Source of the DNA: Cricetomys ansorgei
Lineage: Eukaryota > Chordata > Mammalia > Rodentia > Nesomyidae
Assembly: GCA_026225945.1 (NCBI GenBank)
Contig: JAMJFZ010001258.1
Coordinates: 16,038,001 to 16,102,000, forward strand
DNA: 64,000 nt
Reading direction: 5' to 3'
The first letter of the stretch is position 1, and every line of letters starts with the position of its first letter. The notes below the pieces were generated by a model. The model ran no database searches, was not told where the DNA came from, and worked only from the letters and a program-made list of their open reading frames with translations. Shown here one piece after another: positions 1 to 11,207 of this stretch. Made by a program: the position numbers and the translations under genes.

Positions 1-762
1 TTAGGGCGGATGGTGTAAGGTAGCTCAGAGTGGTTTACTTAGTTATGATTGATCTGTGAGTCACGGTTCTTTGCAGTTTGTAGGGCGACTTTACAAACAT
101 TTATTTCCTCATGCTCGGGGCCAAGCACAGGGTAGGAAAGTGCAATCGATCTAGGTACTTCAGAGTTTATGGAGGCTTTGTAGGACCCAGTAAGAGAGCC
201 GGAGGTAGCATGAGACCCCGGTCATGCCATCGCTCTAACTGTGCTGTCTCCTTTACGCTCTTAAATGTCTCGCAGGCCCTGAAGGCAGGACAGCCTTTAT
301 TCAACCAGTGATATTCAAGGCGTTCTGTAGTGACAGCAGTCATCCTCTGCCTTTACTATTAGAGGTTTTTGCCAAGCAGGGAGCCAGCACAGCTGTTTTG
401 GGAGGTGGGGAATTCTCCCACACAGGTAGAAAAGCAGCAGCAGGGGCCTGTTTGGCAATTCATCGCCCAGGGTAGAGGGAGCCACTGGGTATTTTGGATA
501 GAAGGAAAATAACGGTTTGACTTAGAGTCAGAGACACCAGACACAGAAAGGCCAGCTACGAGGTCACTGCTGTGATCCCAAGGAATGCTAGCAGCCTGGA
601 CCAGGGCGGCAGCGGCCGCGATGAGGAGAGCTCAGTCCTAGGGGTGTTATAAGACGCCCTCCCTGGTTAAAGAATTGCTTAGGTGGTTTGGGGAAAAACT
701 CAGAATTCAAGGCTCCAGTTACTGCTGGATTCGTGACTGGGCAGTACAAACACAGAGATATT

Positions 763-970
763 GCTGGGCTTCCTAGCGCAGACCTGTAATCCCAGTTACA
801 CAGGAGACGGAGGCAGGAGGATTGCAAGTCCAAAGCCTGCTGTAGGGTTGCAGCTGCACAGGGCTGCTATTTAAAGCCACAGCCTGGTAGCGGGCATGAA
901 TGAATATGAATACAGAGAGAGGGCCTGACATCTCTTCTGACCTCCACAGGCTCCTGTGCACATGCGTGCG

Positions 971-1011
<41 letters not shown>
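763..1011 (+). repeat. B1-derived SINE followed by (CA)n
   Basis: A diverged B1/B4-like unit (cctgtaatcccag and gaggcaggaggattg blocks, 782-825) is followed by a CA dinucleotide run at about 974-1,011. The CA run is the usual degenerated tail of such an insertion. Confidence 0.55.
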
Positions 1012-1013
<2 letters not shown>

Positions 1014-1309
1014 GAAGGGAATGAATACTCTCAGTTTTCTTGTGTCAAGAAGACACTGTCCTCCCTGTTCCCAGTCATCAGTCTCTTCACCAGGCTTGGG
1101 GCTCTTCCTCTCCCGGGGACTTCCATCTGATCACAGGTACCTTTCTGCCCCTCCATCTCCAGATCCGTCTCCGGGCAGCCAGGGGCTAAGGTTAGTCATA
1201 CAGTGTGATCTGCTTTTCAAGTTTCCTTACCAGCCTTAGCTTAGAGGCAGCTGTGCTGAACAAGAGTAGGAGCCACACTGATGATCCAGTCCATCTTGAG
1301 TGTGTGCCT

Positions 1310-1575
1310 GCTTGTGTCGGTGTGTGTGTGTGTGTGCAGGAGCACACATATGGAGGCCAAAGGTCAGTCTGTGGTGTTGAGCCTCTCTGCCTCTTTTTTT
1401 TTTTTTTTTTTGAGCCAGCACCTCTCTCTTGCCTGGAGCTTTGTGATTAGGCCAGGCTAGCAGGTAAAGAAGCCCCAGGGAGCTGCCTGTCCCCAGTCCC
1501 CAGGGCTGGGAAATGCATACCATAGCACCCAGCTTTTGATCTGTGTTCTGGGGGTCAAACTCAGATCCCCACTGA
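1310..1575 (-). repeat. B3/B4-type SINE, minus orientation
   Basis: A TG-rich start, a run of T at about 1,394-1,412 and the block ggtcaaactcagatcccc near 1,553-1,570 match the reverse complement of tRNA-derived rodent SINEs of the B3/B4 type. Family assignment is approximate. Confidence 0.5.
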
Positions 1576-1717
1576 CCCAGACTTCAGCACCAGAAGGCTC
1601 CCGGTGTTGAGGAGTGTGGGAATCCAAGGATATGAACCAGCCTGGGAGAGGCAATGAAATAGAAGGAAAGCCAAGTAAAGAAAGTTTCAAAAGGAGAAAG
1701 TTACCCAGTTAAAGCTG

Positions 1718-1835
1718 CTGGGAAGCCAGTCATGGTAGCTCACGCGCCTTTAACTCTGCATTCTGGGCTAGCCTGGGCTATATAGTGAGTTCCAGGCTGG
1801 CCAAGGATACATATCGAGACCCTATCTCATAAAGA
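1718..1835 (+). repeat. B1-like SINE
   Basis: Contains the B1 blocks catggtagctcacgc, agcctgggctatatagtgag and gagaccctatctca, with the middle partly deleted. Confidence 0.6.
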
Positions 1836-2053
1836 TGGATGGGTGGGGGCAGAAGAGGGTGGGGGATGGCCAGCTCTGAGGAAACCAGTGTGCTGGTGCC
1901 CCTTCCCCGTTTGTGTAGCCCATTCCTTCTGGAAGCTTCTGGGTCACAGCAGGGTAGGAAAAGCCTAGGTTCTTTACATCCTTCTGTAACCTGTATCTTC
2001 AAGGCCTTACGAGTGTATGAATTTAAACAAGTTAACAGAAAAGAGTTGAATTG

Positions 2054-2278
2054 CTGGGCCTGGTGGCGCAGGTGTGTGATCCCAGCTACTGGTGGGGCTG
2101 AGGCAGGGGTCAAGGCTCCTGGCTTGCTTAGGCTATTAAGGAGTGAGTTCCAGGCAGCCTGGGCAACTTAGCAAGACCCTGTCTCAGGAATAAACAATGA
2201 CAACCAGGGCTGGGGGTGTAATTCAATGGTAAGTGGTCGCCTGATGTGTGGGGACCCCTGGATTCAGCCCCCAGCCAA
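2054..2278 (+). repeat. B1-related SINE plus ID-like element
   Basis: At 2,054-2,193 a B1-type unit has atcccagctactggtggggctgag-like text and ends gaccctgtctcagg. At 2,205-2,278 it is followed by a tRNA-Ala-derived ID-like body (ggctgggggtgtaattcaat and ggattcagcccccag). The pair resembles dimeric rodent SINEs, but could equally be two insertions. Confidence 0.6.
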
Positions 2279-2529
2279 AACGGCAAGTTCACGCCACTTC
2301 CCCTGCAGTAATTTCTCTTAGCTGCACACAGTGTCTTCCTCTGGATCATTTATAAGTAGTGTCTTCTTACCTATAATTTAGTTTTCTCTTTTTATCTCTT
2401 CTCTTGGGCAACTTGCCAGGTGTGCTCTTATCATGCTTGCTTTATCAAAGATACACAGTTGCTAGAGAACTTTGTTTTCCAAAACAGTTTCTCTCTCCCT
2501 CTCTCTCTGTGTTTCTGCTAGGAGAGGTC

Positions 2530-2835
2530 AGACACAGGACAACTTGCAGAAGTTGTCTTTCCCTTTCCACCTTTTGGGTTTGGGGGATTGAATTCAGGTC
2601 CCCTGGCTTGGGGGCAAGCCCCTTTACCAGCCGAGCCAGCTCAGCAGCCCCTTGCCTCCTCCTTTTTCTGAAATTTTAAAATTATGTTTCTGTAAGTGTG
2701 CCCTGGCATGTAGGTAGAGGTCAGAGGACAGCTTTCAGGAGTCCGTTCTCTCCCGTCAACCATTGGGGATTGAACTCAGGTAACAGGTCTGATGGCAAAT
2801 GCCTTTACCTGCTGAGCTAGCTCACTGTCCCTCCC
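2530..2835 (-). repeat. Two B3/B2-type SINE fragments, minus orientation
   Basis: Both pieces show the reverse complement of the B2/B3 head: gccgagccagctcagcagcc near 2,630 and gctgagctagctcactgtcc near 2,812. Each is preceded by a gattgaa(t/c)tcagg block. Confidence 0.6.
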
Positions 2836-3009
2836 CATTTTTTAAATAGTATGTTAGTATGTAGCCCTAGCTGGTCTCAAATTTGAAATCCCACCCCCTC
2901 ACTCCCCACTCCCCCCAACCCCCTCACCCCCCAACCCCCACCTCCACTACTTGCTGGGATTGTTATAGGTGTGTAGCACAGTGCCCAACTAGGATGATTT
3001 ATCTTTCGG

Positions 3010-3125
3010 TTGTTCTGTTTTTGAGACAGAGTCTCACTACAGCCCTGGCTCGCCTGGAATTTGCTGTGTAGACCAGGCAGCCTCACTCAAGAGGGCGGGA
3101 TTAAAGGCATGTGCTACTACTATAC
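3010..3125 (-). repeat. B1 SINE, minus orientation
   Basis: Reverse-complement B1 with tttgagacagagtctcacta at the left and gggattaaaggcatgtgc at the right. Confidence 0.75.
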
Positions 3126-3254
3126 TACTCCTGAACTCAGAAAATTAATCTCTGTTTTCAACTGGATACAAAAATAAGCAAGATCGTACAATTTTAGACT
3201 TAAAATAGCAGAGAGACCATTAACTTTCTTGTTTCACGCATAAGAAAGTAGCTA

Positions 3255-3395
3255 GACCTGGAGAGATGTCTCAGCGGTTAAGAACACGTCTTGCTCTGGC
3301 AGAGGACCTGAGTTCTGTTTCCAGCACCCACATGGAGCCCAGAAACCATGCGCACCTGCCCTGATGTGTACATACTCACACACGGACACACACGA
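3255..3395 (+). repeat. B2/B3-type SINE
   Basis: The head ctggagagatgtctcagcgg and the block gacctgagttctgtttccag mark a B2-type element, truncated after its CA-rich middle. Confidence 0.75.
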
Positions 3396-3439
3396 ATAAG
3401 CATAATTCAGAAAATGAGTAGGCCTTTTAAAAGAAGTAG

Positions 3440-3545
3440 AGAAAATAGCATGGTTTGTAGGCACACGCCTTTAATCCCAGCACTCAGGAGGCAGAGGCAG
3501 GTGGATCTCTCTGAGTTTCAGAACAGCCTGGTCTACAGAGTGAGA
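3440..3545 (+). repeat. B1 SINE
   Basis: Contains cgcctttaatcccagcactc, ggaggcagaggcaggtggat and cctggtctacagagtgag, in B1 order. Confidence 0.8.
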
Positions 3546-3904
3546 AAGAAAGAAATATCAATAAATAGCAGGCCCATTGTCTGGTGAGTTATCTATAGAT
3601 TTTGCTGTTACTCTGTCAACACAGAGTTATAACGTGCTCCTGTGGGGATCTGGATGTTGGTGCACTGGGCGTGAGGAGCTGCCCTGTGAGGCGGGGTAAG
3701 TTAAGACTGGAGATGAGGGAATGGTACTGGGGTGGTGGTGCATCCCTACCTCTGTAGACATCCACTTCTGGTTACACCATGGTAGCATGGTGGCATGGTA
3801 GACTGTGTTAATGTGACTGTGTTTGAAGACAGTCCACTTGTCTGGTGCCCTGAAGTCAAGCAGATCTTGGGTTCGTGTCGCAGTGTGTATGTGATCCCAG
3901 ACAA

Positions 3905-4022
3905 GTCATTCCAACACTCAGGCTCATGGAGCTCATATTGGCTTTGAACTATCCAGGATGACCTTGGACTCCCAATCTTCCTGCCAAGTGCTGGAATTAG
4001 TGGCATTCCTCACCACACCCAA
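3905..4022 (-). repeat. B1-like SINE, minus orientation
   Basis: Diverged reverse-complement B1. The right end reads gtgctggaattagtggcatt, matching the conserved 5' B1 block. Confidence 0.5.
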
Positions 4023-4132
4023 CTGAATTATTTCTTTATCTGTGGTAAAAATAATAATTGCTTACTTGTTTTAAAGGATAGTGAAGATCAAACAGGACAT
4101 TTTTCTTGACTTCTAGCACCAATCGAACGTGC

Positions 4133-4185
4133 ATACACCACACACACACACACACACACCACGCACCACACACACCACACACTGC
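4133..4185. repeat. CA-rich microsatellite
   Basis: Interrupted CA/CCA repeat (cacacacacacacac and caccacacacaccacac). Confidence 0.85.
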
Positions 4186-4311
4186 TGCTGAAGCCAAAAA
4201 GGCTGGGACCTGTCCATGATGGAAAGATTCATGAGAATAGAATACGTGGGCCAAATCTCTAGGAAATATCAGAAGATCTGACAAGCTAAGGAAGAGCCCC
4301 AAAGTGGACAA

Positions 4312-4600
4312 AATCTAAGCCTGTTGGCACAGGCCTGAAAACTCATCTTAATCAAGAGGATGAGGAAGGAGGCTCACAAATTCAAAGTCTCCCTGGCTAC
4401 AGAGTGCATTCAAGACCAGCGAAAGCAATTTATCCCCTTCTCCAAAGCAAAATGTAAAGAGAGGAGGCAGGGGTGATGGCACACACCTTTAATCCCAGGA
4501 GGTGGAGATTGGCCTCTCTGTGAGTTCAAGGCCAGCCGGGTCTACATAGTGAGCTTCAAGCCAGCCAGGACCATGATAGAGACCTTTCTCAAACAAGAAC
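4312..4600 (+). repeat. Two adjacent B1-like SINEs
   Basis: A diverged B1-like unit (4,312-4,455) is followed by a clearer B1 (4,463-4,600) with cacacctttaatcccaggag and ttcaaggccagccgggtcta. Confidence 0.65.
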
Positions 4601-5130
4601 AGCAAAAGCAAAGCTGGTGGTACAGCCTCGTGGTAGCATGTGAACACACTGTTTACGAGAACTCATCTAAGAAGTTGTGAGGGAAAAACAGAACGGACGA
4701 TCGTTAGGGCTGGAACTCAGAGAAGTCACCAAAGCCGCCTGCCTCATCTTACAGATGGGCCAGCTGAGTCCTGGAGAGAATACACAGGTTATAAGAATAT
4801 AGGTTATCAGTTATAATGTATGGAATTATGGACAGGGCACATCACTCCGGTCTCTCAGAGTTCTTTACACTGCTCCAAAACTGGGAGTTAGATGACAGTC
4901 AGATTATTCCTGTCCATCTCTTGAGTGAGCAGGCTGAGCAATCCTGTGATTGAGACCCGTGTGCAGCCTCTCCCAGCACGCGAAGGACTTGACTTTGTTG
5001 CCATTTCCAGTTATGTTTGTTACGTAGCACTCGCCATGAACCTTTGGCTCCATAGTCTGTGGACATCTATAGATGTCCCACGTGAGTATTTTATCTTTAT
5101 CTTCTCTTCCTCGGTGCTCATGTTTAAGAT

Positions 5131-5281
5131 CTGTCTGTCTATCTGTCTGTCTGTCTATCCGTCTGAAGCTTGCTGAATTCCTGTAGGCACTTTACCAGTT
5201 GCTGTGATTTCTAGCCTCATTCTCCAGTTCTTAGATATATGAATTGATATAATTGATATAATTGATATAAATTGATATAAA
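5131..5281. repeat. (CTGT)n and (TTGATATAA)n simple repeats
   Basis: A CTGT/CTAT run at 5,131-5,165. After 75 bases of unique sequence come four copies of a 9-10 base unit, attgatata, at about 5,241-5,281. Confidence 0.8.
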
Positions 5282-5855
5282 CGTGTGAAGTGGATAGAAA
5301 ATAATTTTAGAAAATGGATTTTTTTTTTTTATGCTTTCTGGTAAGAAAAGTATCTAAGATAAGGGAACATAACTATTTCTCTAGACAAGACATTTCACCC
5401 CAGGATTGCCAGGACAGAGAGAGTAATAGGAATACCAAGTTCTTCCTTGTGCAGGCCACTGGAGGTGAGTGGCTGGCGGTTTGAGTGTGCACTGTCTGGT
5501 CACTGGATCTCACAGGAGCAGGGGAAATGTGCTTCTCAGAGAAGTTTCAGAAGTCCAAGGCTTGGAAGACTTGGTTTTCAATGAGAACTGCTGGGGTAAA
5601 CATTTGTTTTCCTTCCCGTGGCTTCCTGAAAGTGAGTCTGCAGACTGACATAAGACCCCAGCCTGGGCTTTGAAAGGGTGTTCTTTCTCTTACTACAAAC
5701 CCTTGAGGGCATCAGAATGCCTCTACCTTCGGTTAAAGCAGCCAAGCCAGTCTGACCAGCTCAGGGAAACACCAGCAAGGCCGCCAACACCAATCACATG
5801 GGTTCTAGTTACTAATTATCTCCTGCCCTCCGAGGAGAAGATAGAGTAGCTCACT

Positions 5856-5861
5856 GATTGG
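5856..5861 (+). promoter_or_regulatory. Dnmbp: Inverted CCAAT box upstream of the alternative exon
   Basis: GATTGG lies about 180 bases before the ATG at 6,042. An inverted CCAAT box is a common promoter element. No TATA box is seen, so promoter function here is only inferred from the open exon downstream. Confidence 0.25.
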
Positions 5862-6002
5862 ATCCTGAAGTTGAAATGACTCCACATCGTCCTACACTCC
5901 AGCCACAGCAACAGGAAGACTCCAGTGCTCTGGGAGACATTTTAAGGACAGATCCAGCCTCAGGCTAGTCTACACCTGACCGTCTCAGCCCAACCCAGGC
6001 CC

Positions 6003-6029
6003 ATGGAACAGAGAAGAAAAACCCCGTGA
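6003..6029 (+). other. Upstream ORF before the alternative start
   Basis: An 8-codon ORF begins at a good-context ATG (cccATGG) and ends in TGA 12 bases before the 6,042 ATG. It is in a different frame. If transcription starts upstream of it, it could lower initiation at the main ATG. Confidence 0.4.
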
Positions 6030-6041
6030 TTATAACTGAAT

Positions 6042-7170
6042 ATGAATGAGGCGCATGAGACTGGGAAGGAAAGAAGAGCTGAGCAGAAAGGGCTTCGGGG
6101 CTCCAGCTGGGAGTATGAAGACTGCCGAAGCCTCCGGAAAAGGAACCTCGCTGAGCCTGGTGGGCTCCATTCCGAAAATGACTCGGACTCCACATGCCGG
6201 GCCAAGTGGCGGAATCGGCCTTACAGAAAAAGGGATTGTGGGTACTGGGATTTTGAACCAAAGTATATGGACTCTGGGGAAATAAATGGAAACAAAAAGT
6301 GTGGTCTCTTCCCAGAAGACTACACTGGTTACAAGAATGGGGAAGACATAGACTGTGCAGATCTCAGGCCTGGAACAGAGGTGCATTTGCTTCTGGGAAG
6401 CCGGGCTGGGATCCTGGAAGCTGGAGGATCTGGAGCAGTGAATGGCTGTGCAGAATTTAAGGATCTGATTTATAATCCTGAAGACCTGCAAAACGCCAAA
6501 CAGAAGAATGGCTACAGGGAATTTGATGATTCTTTGGGGAATTTACATCATGCTCACAACTGGTACATGGACCTGGGGGATTCTAATTATAGTCTTGAGG
6601 ATTGTAAAGGAAATAACGTGGATTATAGAGATCACAGCACTTTCTGTCATGTTCCCGGGCCCTGTACCAACGGTGAGTCTGTGGAGCTTCCAGATTTGAA
6701 TGGGATCAATGAAGGTGAAGAATTTGTTAGATGCTACGAAGAAGACAGAAAGGCTTACCGAAGTAATAAATTCTACCCCAATGCAAAGATTTATCCCTTG
6801 GATCTAGCTAATTCTGATACAGAAAATAAAGGCAACAATACTTTCTCTGCAAGCTCTGAGTCTCATCATTACAGAAAAGTCAATTCTCCCCTCCGAGGGG
6901 AGGATTTGGAGTATGAAAACGTTGACAGAGGGGGAATGAGGGCACCTAGAGGCAGAGGCGCCGTCTCTGGAGGTCTGCAGCCTCATCCTGAGGCAGAGCA
7001 AGGAGAGCATCCCTTTGGGATTCCTGGGGGCCCTGCACTAGGAAATACCTGGCACTTAGGGGAGGTGAGAACTGGTTCAGAGACCTGGAGAAGGAATAGC
7101 TGCTTCCGCCGCACTGCTCCCAGCACCCTGAGACGCTCAGAGTTTGTGCAGAGAAAGAAGAAACCCCAAG
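6042..7170 (+). CDS. Dnmbp: Candidate alternative first coding exon of Dnmbp
   Basis: An uninterrupted 376-codon frame begins at ATG 6,042 and has an in-frame TAA just upstream at 6,033-6,035, so it cannot extend as an internal exon in this frame. It ends at a consensus donor, CAAG|GTAGGA, leaving one base (G). The first DH exon (22,646) starts with AC, so the join gives a GAC Asp codon and continues in frame for a predicted protein of about 1,195 residues. The encoded segment is hydrophilic, rich in Tyr, Asp, Glu and Asn, with clusters such as WDFEPKYMD, EDYTGYKNGEDID, NWYMDLGDSNYSLED and NNVDYRDHS. It ends in a basic stretch (RRSEFVQRKKKPQ). I recognise no domain; it lacks SH3 motifs. The length of the open frame, the phase match and the non-repetitive composition support a real exon. 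Whether it matches an annotated Tuba isoform I cannot say. Confidence 0.62.
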
Positions 7171-8744
7171 GTAGGAATCAATCAGCGGGTTGAAAATGAA
7201 TCCTGGGAATGGATGGCACGGATGATGGTGTCATCACGGGGTGTGCTGGTGTGTGTCTGGAACCTTGGCCTCCTAAGTTTTACCAAGTGTGTTTGTATAA
7301 GACTGATTCGGAGACGTGATCTTTGGGGATATTTTGCAGAACAACAGTACAAGTAGTGTCTTAATGATGTGCCATGACCCTCGAACAAAGACAATGCTCT
7401 CATGGGAGCTGTCATCCACTCTTGGCTGTCAGCTGCCCCCCAATTCCAAACATCTTTTCATTCATCCTTACGCTAATATTTTTGTTCTTGCGGGGGCAGC
7501 ACAGTTGCTGTTGGGGGCATTGGGTTCAAAATTATCTTCCTGGCATACTTGCCTCAGTCCCTAAACGTCTTCAGACTTTAGTGGAAAAGAAGAGTTGACT
7601 TGCGTTGCAGCCTGTTCTTTTCTTGATATTACAGTCTAACTGGCATAGAGAGCCCTAGAATTCTCAGGCAATCCACAAGCTGGTTTCAGATGGCCCCAGT
7701 GCTTTGCCTCTGTCAGGCTAGGTGTAAAGCATCCCATCCCCCCAGCCTTCCCTCGGTGGGACAGTCTGATCACATAGACTCCTTCTTGTGTTGGGTCGTC
7801 AACACTTTATTTGATGATCTTGCTAGTATTTTGTGTTTTCCTCAGGCTAAACAGACCCTGTGTGGGTCTGACCAGTTGTAGGAGACCGGGGGCATCTGCG
7901 GGGCCTGGGTTATGCCAGAGGATAAGGGTTGGACCTGGAGAGAGGGAATGACCTGGGAGACCCCCTCATATCCTCCTCCAGGATCCTGGAGGCTTTCTCA
8001 CTTAGGGCTCCCACAGAATGGCTGCTTAAGTCAGTACTGGAGCCATCAGAAACCAAAGAGATAAAACCCCCGTCGCAACCCCAAGTCTGCCAGCGTTTCA
8101 TCCCAAGCTCCCGCTGGACTGGCTCACTGTAACCCAAACTTTCCGAGCCACTATTTGGACAAAGCTGGCTCCACGTACCTGCACCTAAGAGATAAAAATG
8201 AGATCAAACCCGGCTTCAGCTGGGAGGCTGAGGTATTATTTAGCAGCTAATCTTTCTTCTTTTCTTTTTGCGAATTCATTTTCTCTCTGAAATGTTCTGG
8301 ATTAGGTGACATCTAAATCCCTTAGAGCTCAAAGAGAGCATGCCTTGTGTGGGTTTGGAAGTGGCTCCTCTTCCCTCCCCCAACATCTGTTCCTGGGTGA
8401 ACTTTGTTTCCTACCTGCAGTTCCTTATTGTTGGAAGCCGCCTAACTGCCATCCACGCTGTTTGTTCTGTCTGCTGTGTTGTAATGTGCCCTCTGACCTC
8501 TCTGAAGCCAGTTCGGGTCCACCTTATCATCTGCGTTTACACTGCTCTCTTTGTCCAGACCGTGAGGATCCCTCACCGGCCTGTTGGAATTCCTTCTTAC
8601 GCTCCTGATGCCCTCTTGACCAGTCCTAAACCCTCATTCTCACTAGAAATCTTGAAGCGTCCTGTTGTGTTGGTAGCTGTCTGAATAGCAGCCGTGACCT
8701 TTACTGTGTGTTACCCAGCAATAGCAGACGCTGCAGAAGGAAGC
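7171..8744 (+). other. Dnmbp: Intron, no recognised feature
   Basis: I see no SINE, exon or RNA gene. Open frames here are short and overlap on both strands without splice-phase support. Confidence 0.5.
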
Positions 8745-9062
8745 AAGTGTCAGGGTGGGTGTGCCCTGGGTTCAAATCTCAGCTCCAGTGTTTACCAACT
8801 GTGTCATTTTAGGCAAATTCCTTAACCTCTCTGAGATTCAGATTACCTATTGGTTAAGCCAAGACATTATCCGTGGGGCTAGCTGGCTAGCTCAGTGGTT
8901 AAGAGCTTCCTGCTCTTGCAGAGGGCTCAGGTTTAGTTTCCAGCACCCACGTGGTGGCTCACAGTCCCCTGCAATTCCATTTCTAGAGCACCCAGCACCC
9001 TCTTCTGTGTTGGATGCACCAGGAATGCACATGGCACACATACATACATACGTGTAGGCAAA
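8745..9062 (+). repeat. MIR relic followed by B2 SINE
   Basis: 8,745-8,850 reads like the MIR core (gggttcaaatctcagctcca and aattccttaacctctctgag). At 8,874-9,062 a B2 element follows, with tagctcagtggttaagagc and tttccagcacccacgtgg, ending in a CATA-rich tail. Confidence 0.7.
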
Positions 9063-9145
9063 ACACTCACATAAAAAACGCTTTTAAGCGGTATCACTTA
9101 CATGTCTACAATAAACATAGTAGATGCTCATACACTAATAAACTA

Positions 9146-9146
<1 letters not shown>

Positions 9147-9221
<75 letters not shown>

Positions 9222-9243
9222 CCGTGTGTGAGTGTGTGTGTGT
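9147..9243. repeat. Compound (TG)n(AG)n(TG)n microsatellite
   Basis: About 35 bases of TG, then about 30 bases of AG, then a short TG/AG mixture. Confidence 0.95.
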
Positions 9244-9404
9244 TTTACCTACCTGACTGACTCCCTTTCCCTTTATAAATTGCTCCACTAGACGGTTGCT
9301 TTATGGTTCCCTGAGGCACAGACTTACAGTCACTGCTCCTTTTGGACACTGTAAATACTTTAGCTTTAATGGTAAAACATCCCATCTTTTTCTCCTTTCC
9401 TCCT

Positions 9405-9652
9405 GTCCCATCCCTCCTTCCCATCTACCCATCTATTCATCCATCCTTCCCTTCCTCCTACCCTCCTTCCCTCCCTCCCATCCATTAATCCTTCCTTCCA
9501 TCCGTCCATCCATCCATCCATCCATCCATCCAAGAAACAGTTGCTCTGTGGCTGCACCCAGCCTCTTCCCCAAGCCAGCATCCGTCCATCCATCCATCCA
9601 TCCAAGAAACAGTTGCTCTGTGGCTGCACCCAGCCTCTTCCCCAAGCCAGAA
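9405..9652. repeat. Pyrimidine-rich (TCCA)n tract with a 72-base tandem duplication
   Basis: A TCC/TCCA-rich tract runs from 9,405 to 9,535. The unit aagaaacagttgctctgtgg...ccaagccag occurs at 9,532-9,580 and again, essentially identical, at 9,604-9,652 (period 72). Each copy is preceded by TCCA repeats. Confidence 0.9.
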
Positions 9653-10985
9653 ACCAAGCACTTCCCCAGCTTTCTTCCTCCGGCCTCACCAGTTCCTTCT
9701 CCGGGTACACCTGTCTTGGGGTGGGTTGGGACAAGCCTGTTGCGGTTTTGGACCTTGGCTCTAGGGTGTGGTCCATAGACCTAGGAGGCCTTCACTCTCA
9801 AAGTGTCAGGTTTCTGTGCCAACTGGAAATGCTGAGTGACCATCCGCACGGGGAGGCTCTCTAATCTGAGTGTTTTTTTTCCAGTTCCTCCTTCAGTTGC
9901 AGGCTCTTCAGCTCCACTTGCTTGGAGTCTCACTGGCATGCACAGTCCATTCAAGGATTTGAGGGGATTTCTCCATAGATACCAGGGTCTTCCCCTCGGT
10001 GATCCCTTACATCTAGCTAGCCCTCTCCTGGCCTGAGACTTGAACCCTGGTGTAGAGGAACACTTGGGATTTTTATGTTAAGAAAAGCTTTTTGGTTTAA
10101 CTGACTAGTCACTAGAGGTTCGTGTTCCCACCCCAGCTCTGGTATAGTTGTTTATGGGTTGGATTTGGAATGCTTGATGCAGGTGGCTATAATTTGGTTG
10201 GGTGCAGTTGTTCTGGCACCTGTAGCTTGTCCTTGGGATCCCGTGCCTCGTGGGTTTATGGGAACTTTTGGCTTAGGGTATAAAAGGTCTGAAGCCCCGA
10301 GGCGGGCTGGGCGTTGATTGGATTGCTGTCATTAGTTAATGTGAGAACAAAGGTTGGAGAAATTCGAGCTTAGGGCAGCCTAAAAAGAAGCTGTGAAGAT
10401 GTCTACCTTTCTTTCTGTATTAAGGCCGCTTGTAAAAGCGGTGAACATTTCTATCTTTCCTTTCTCCTTCCCTAAATTGAGGGTAAAAAATTGTGGCGTA
10501 CTGCTACACCCTGGCTTCTCAGTCCAGGCTGGCTACTTGTTGGCTCTCTTCTGTTTCTTTAGTCCCTTATTTGTCAAAAGGCTAGAAATTGCCTCAGGGA
10601 GAAAATGGGTAAATACTCATGAGGCCTAATTGCATTTTCTGGTTTTGAGTCATGTCCTCTTCAGTTTCTGCAGCTTTTGATTGTTTCGTAATGCCTACAT
10701 ATAATTATCATTTAATACCACATCTGGAGTTGTTAATTAGTTATCAGCAGGAAGGTCAGATGGTGTAAGCCACTCTCTGCCTTACTAAGCCACCAGTTGT
10801 CTTTAAGGTTTTACACGTGCTCAGGATGTAAGTGGTTATGACAGGAAGGGACCCAGTGTCTCGAATTCCATGTTACTTGTGTTGACTCTAAGTGATATTA
10901 GGAAAAATCTGAAAGTAGAATCCAGGTGAAAGTTAGGCTAAGGGTCCAGGTTGGGAAGGCCATGCCACAGAATCTTTTTATATTC
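9653..10985 (+). other. Dnmbp: Intron, no recognised feature
   Basis: No repeat family or coding exon recognised. A sequence tataaaagg occurs near 10,279 in a stretch with no supporting exon, so I do not call a promoter. Confidence 0.45.
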
Positions 10986-11122
10986 TTTTTGTTTGTTTGT
11001 TTGTTTGTTTGGAGACAGGGTTTCTCTGATATAACTCTGGCTGTCCTGGAACTCACAGAGATCCGCCTGCCTCTGCCTCCCAAGTGCTGGGATTAAAGGC
11101 ATGTGCCACCACCGCCTGACTA
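10986..11122 (-). repeat. B1 SINE with (GTTT)n, minus orientation
   Basis: (GTTT)n at 10,990-11,010 is the complement of the A-rich tail. Then come gagacagggtttctctgat and gctgggattaaaggcatgtg. Confidence 0.85.
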
Positions 11123-11207
11123 TATTAATTCTTAGAAGAAACTTTTGTGCAAACAAATCTCATGCTTTTAATAAATAATAAGTAACTCTAATAATTGGGT
11201 CTTTTAA

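Larger units (their letters stand above)
1..5900 (+). other. Dnmbp: Dnmbp upstream intron
   Basis: No coding exon is recognisable here. The stretch is a mosaic of SINEs and simple repeats listed separately, plus unassigned sequence at about 1-760, 1,580-1,715, 4,600-5,130 and 5,290-5,900. By comparison with the known Tuba gene, where one very large exon precedes the DH exons, I infer that this is the intron following that large exon. The exons for the four N-terminal SH3 domains would lie before position 1. Confidence 0.6.

Noticed and set aside
9147..9243. Open frames encoding VCVCVC/EREREREREREA-type peptides
   Set aside because: They are translations of dinucleotide repeats (also at 21,105 and 57,608) and not proteins.
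10270..10300. TATA-like word (tataaaagg)
   Set aside because: No open exon, CpG enrichment or other promoter signal downstream; such words occur by chance in AT-rich introns.
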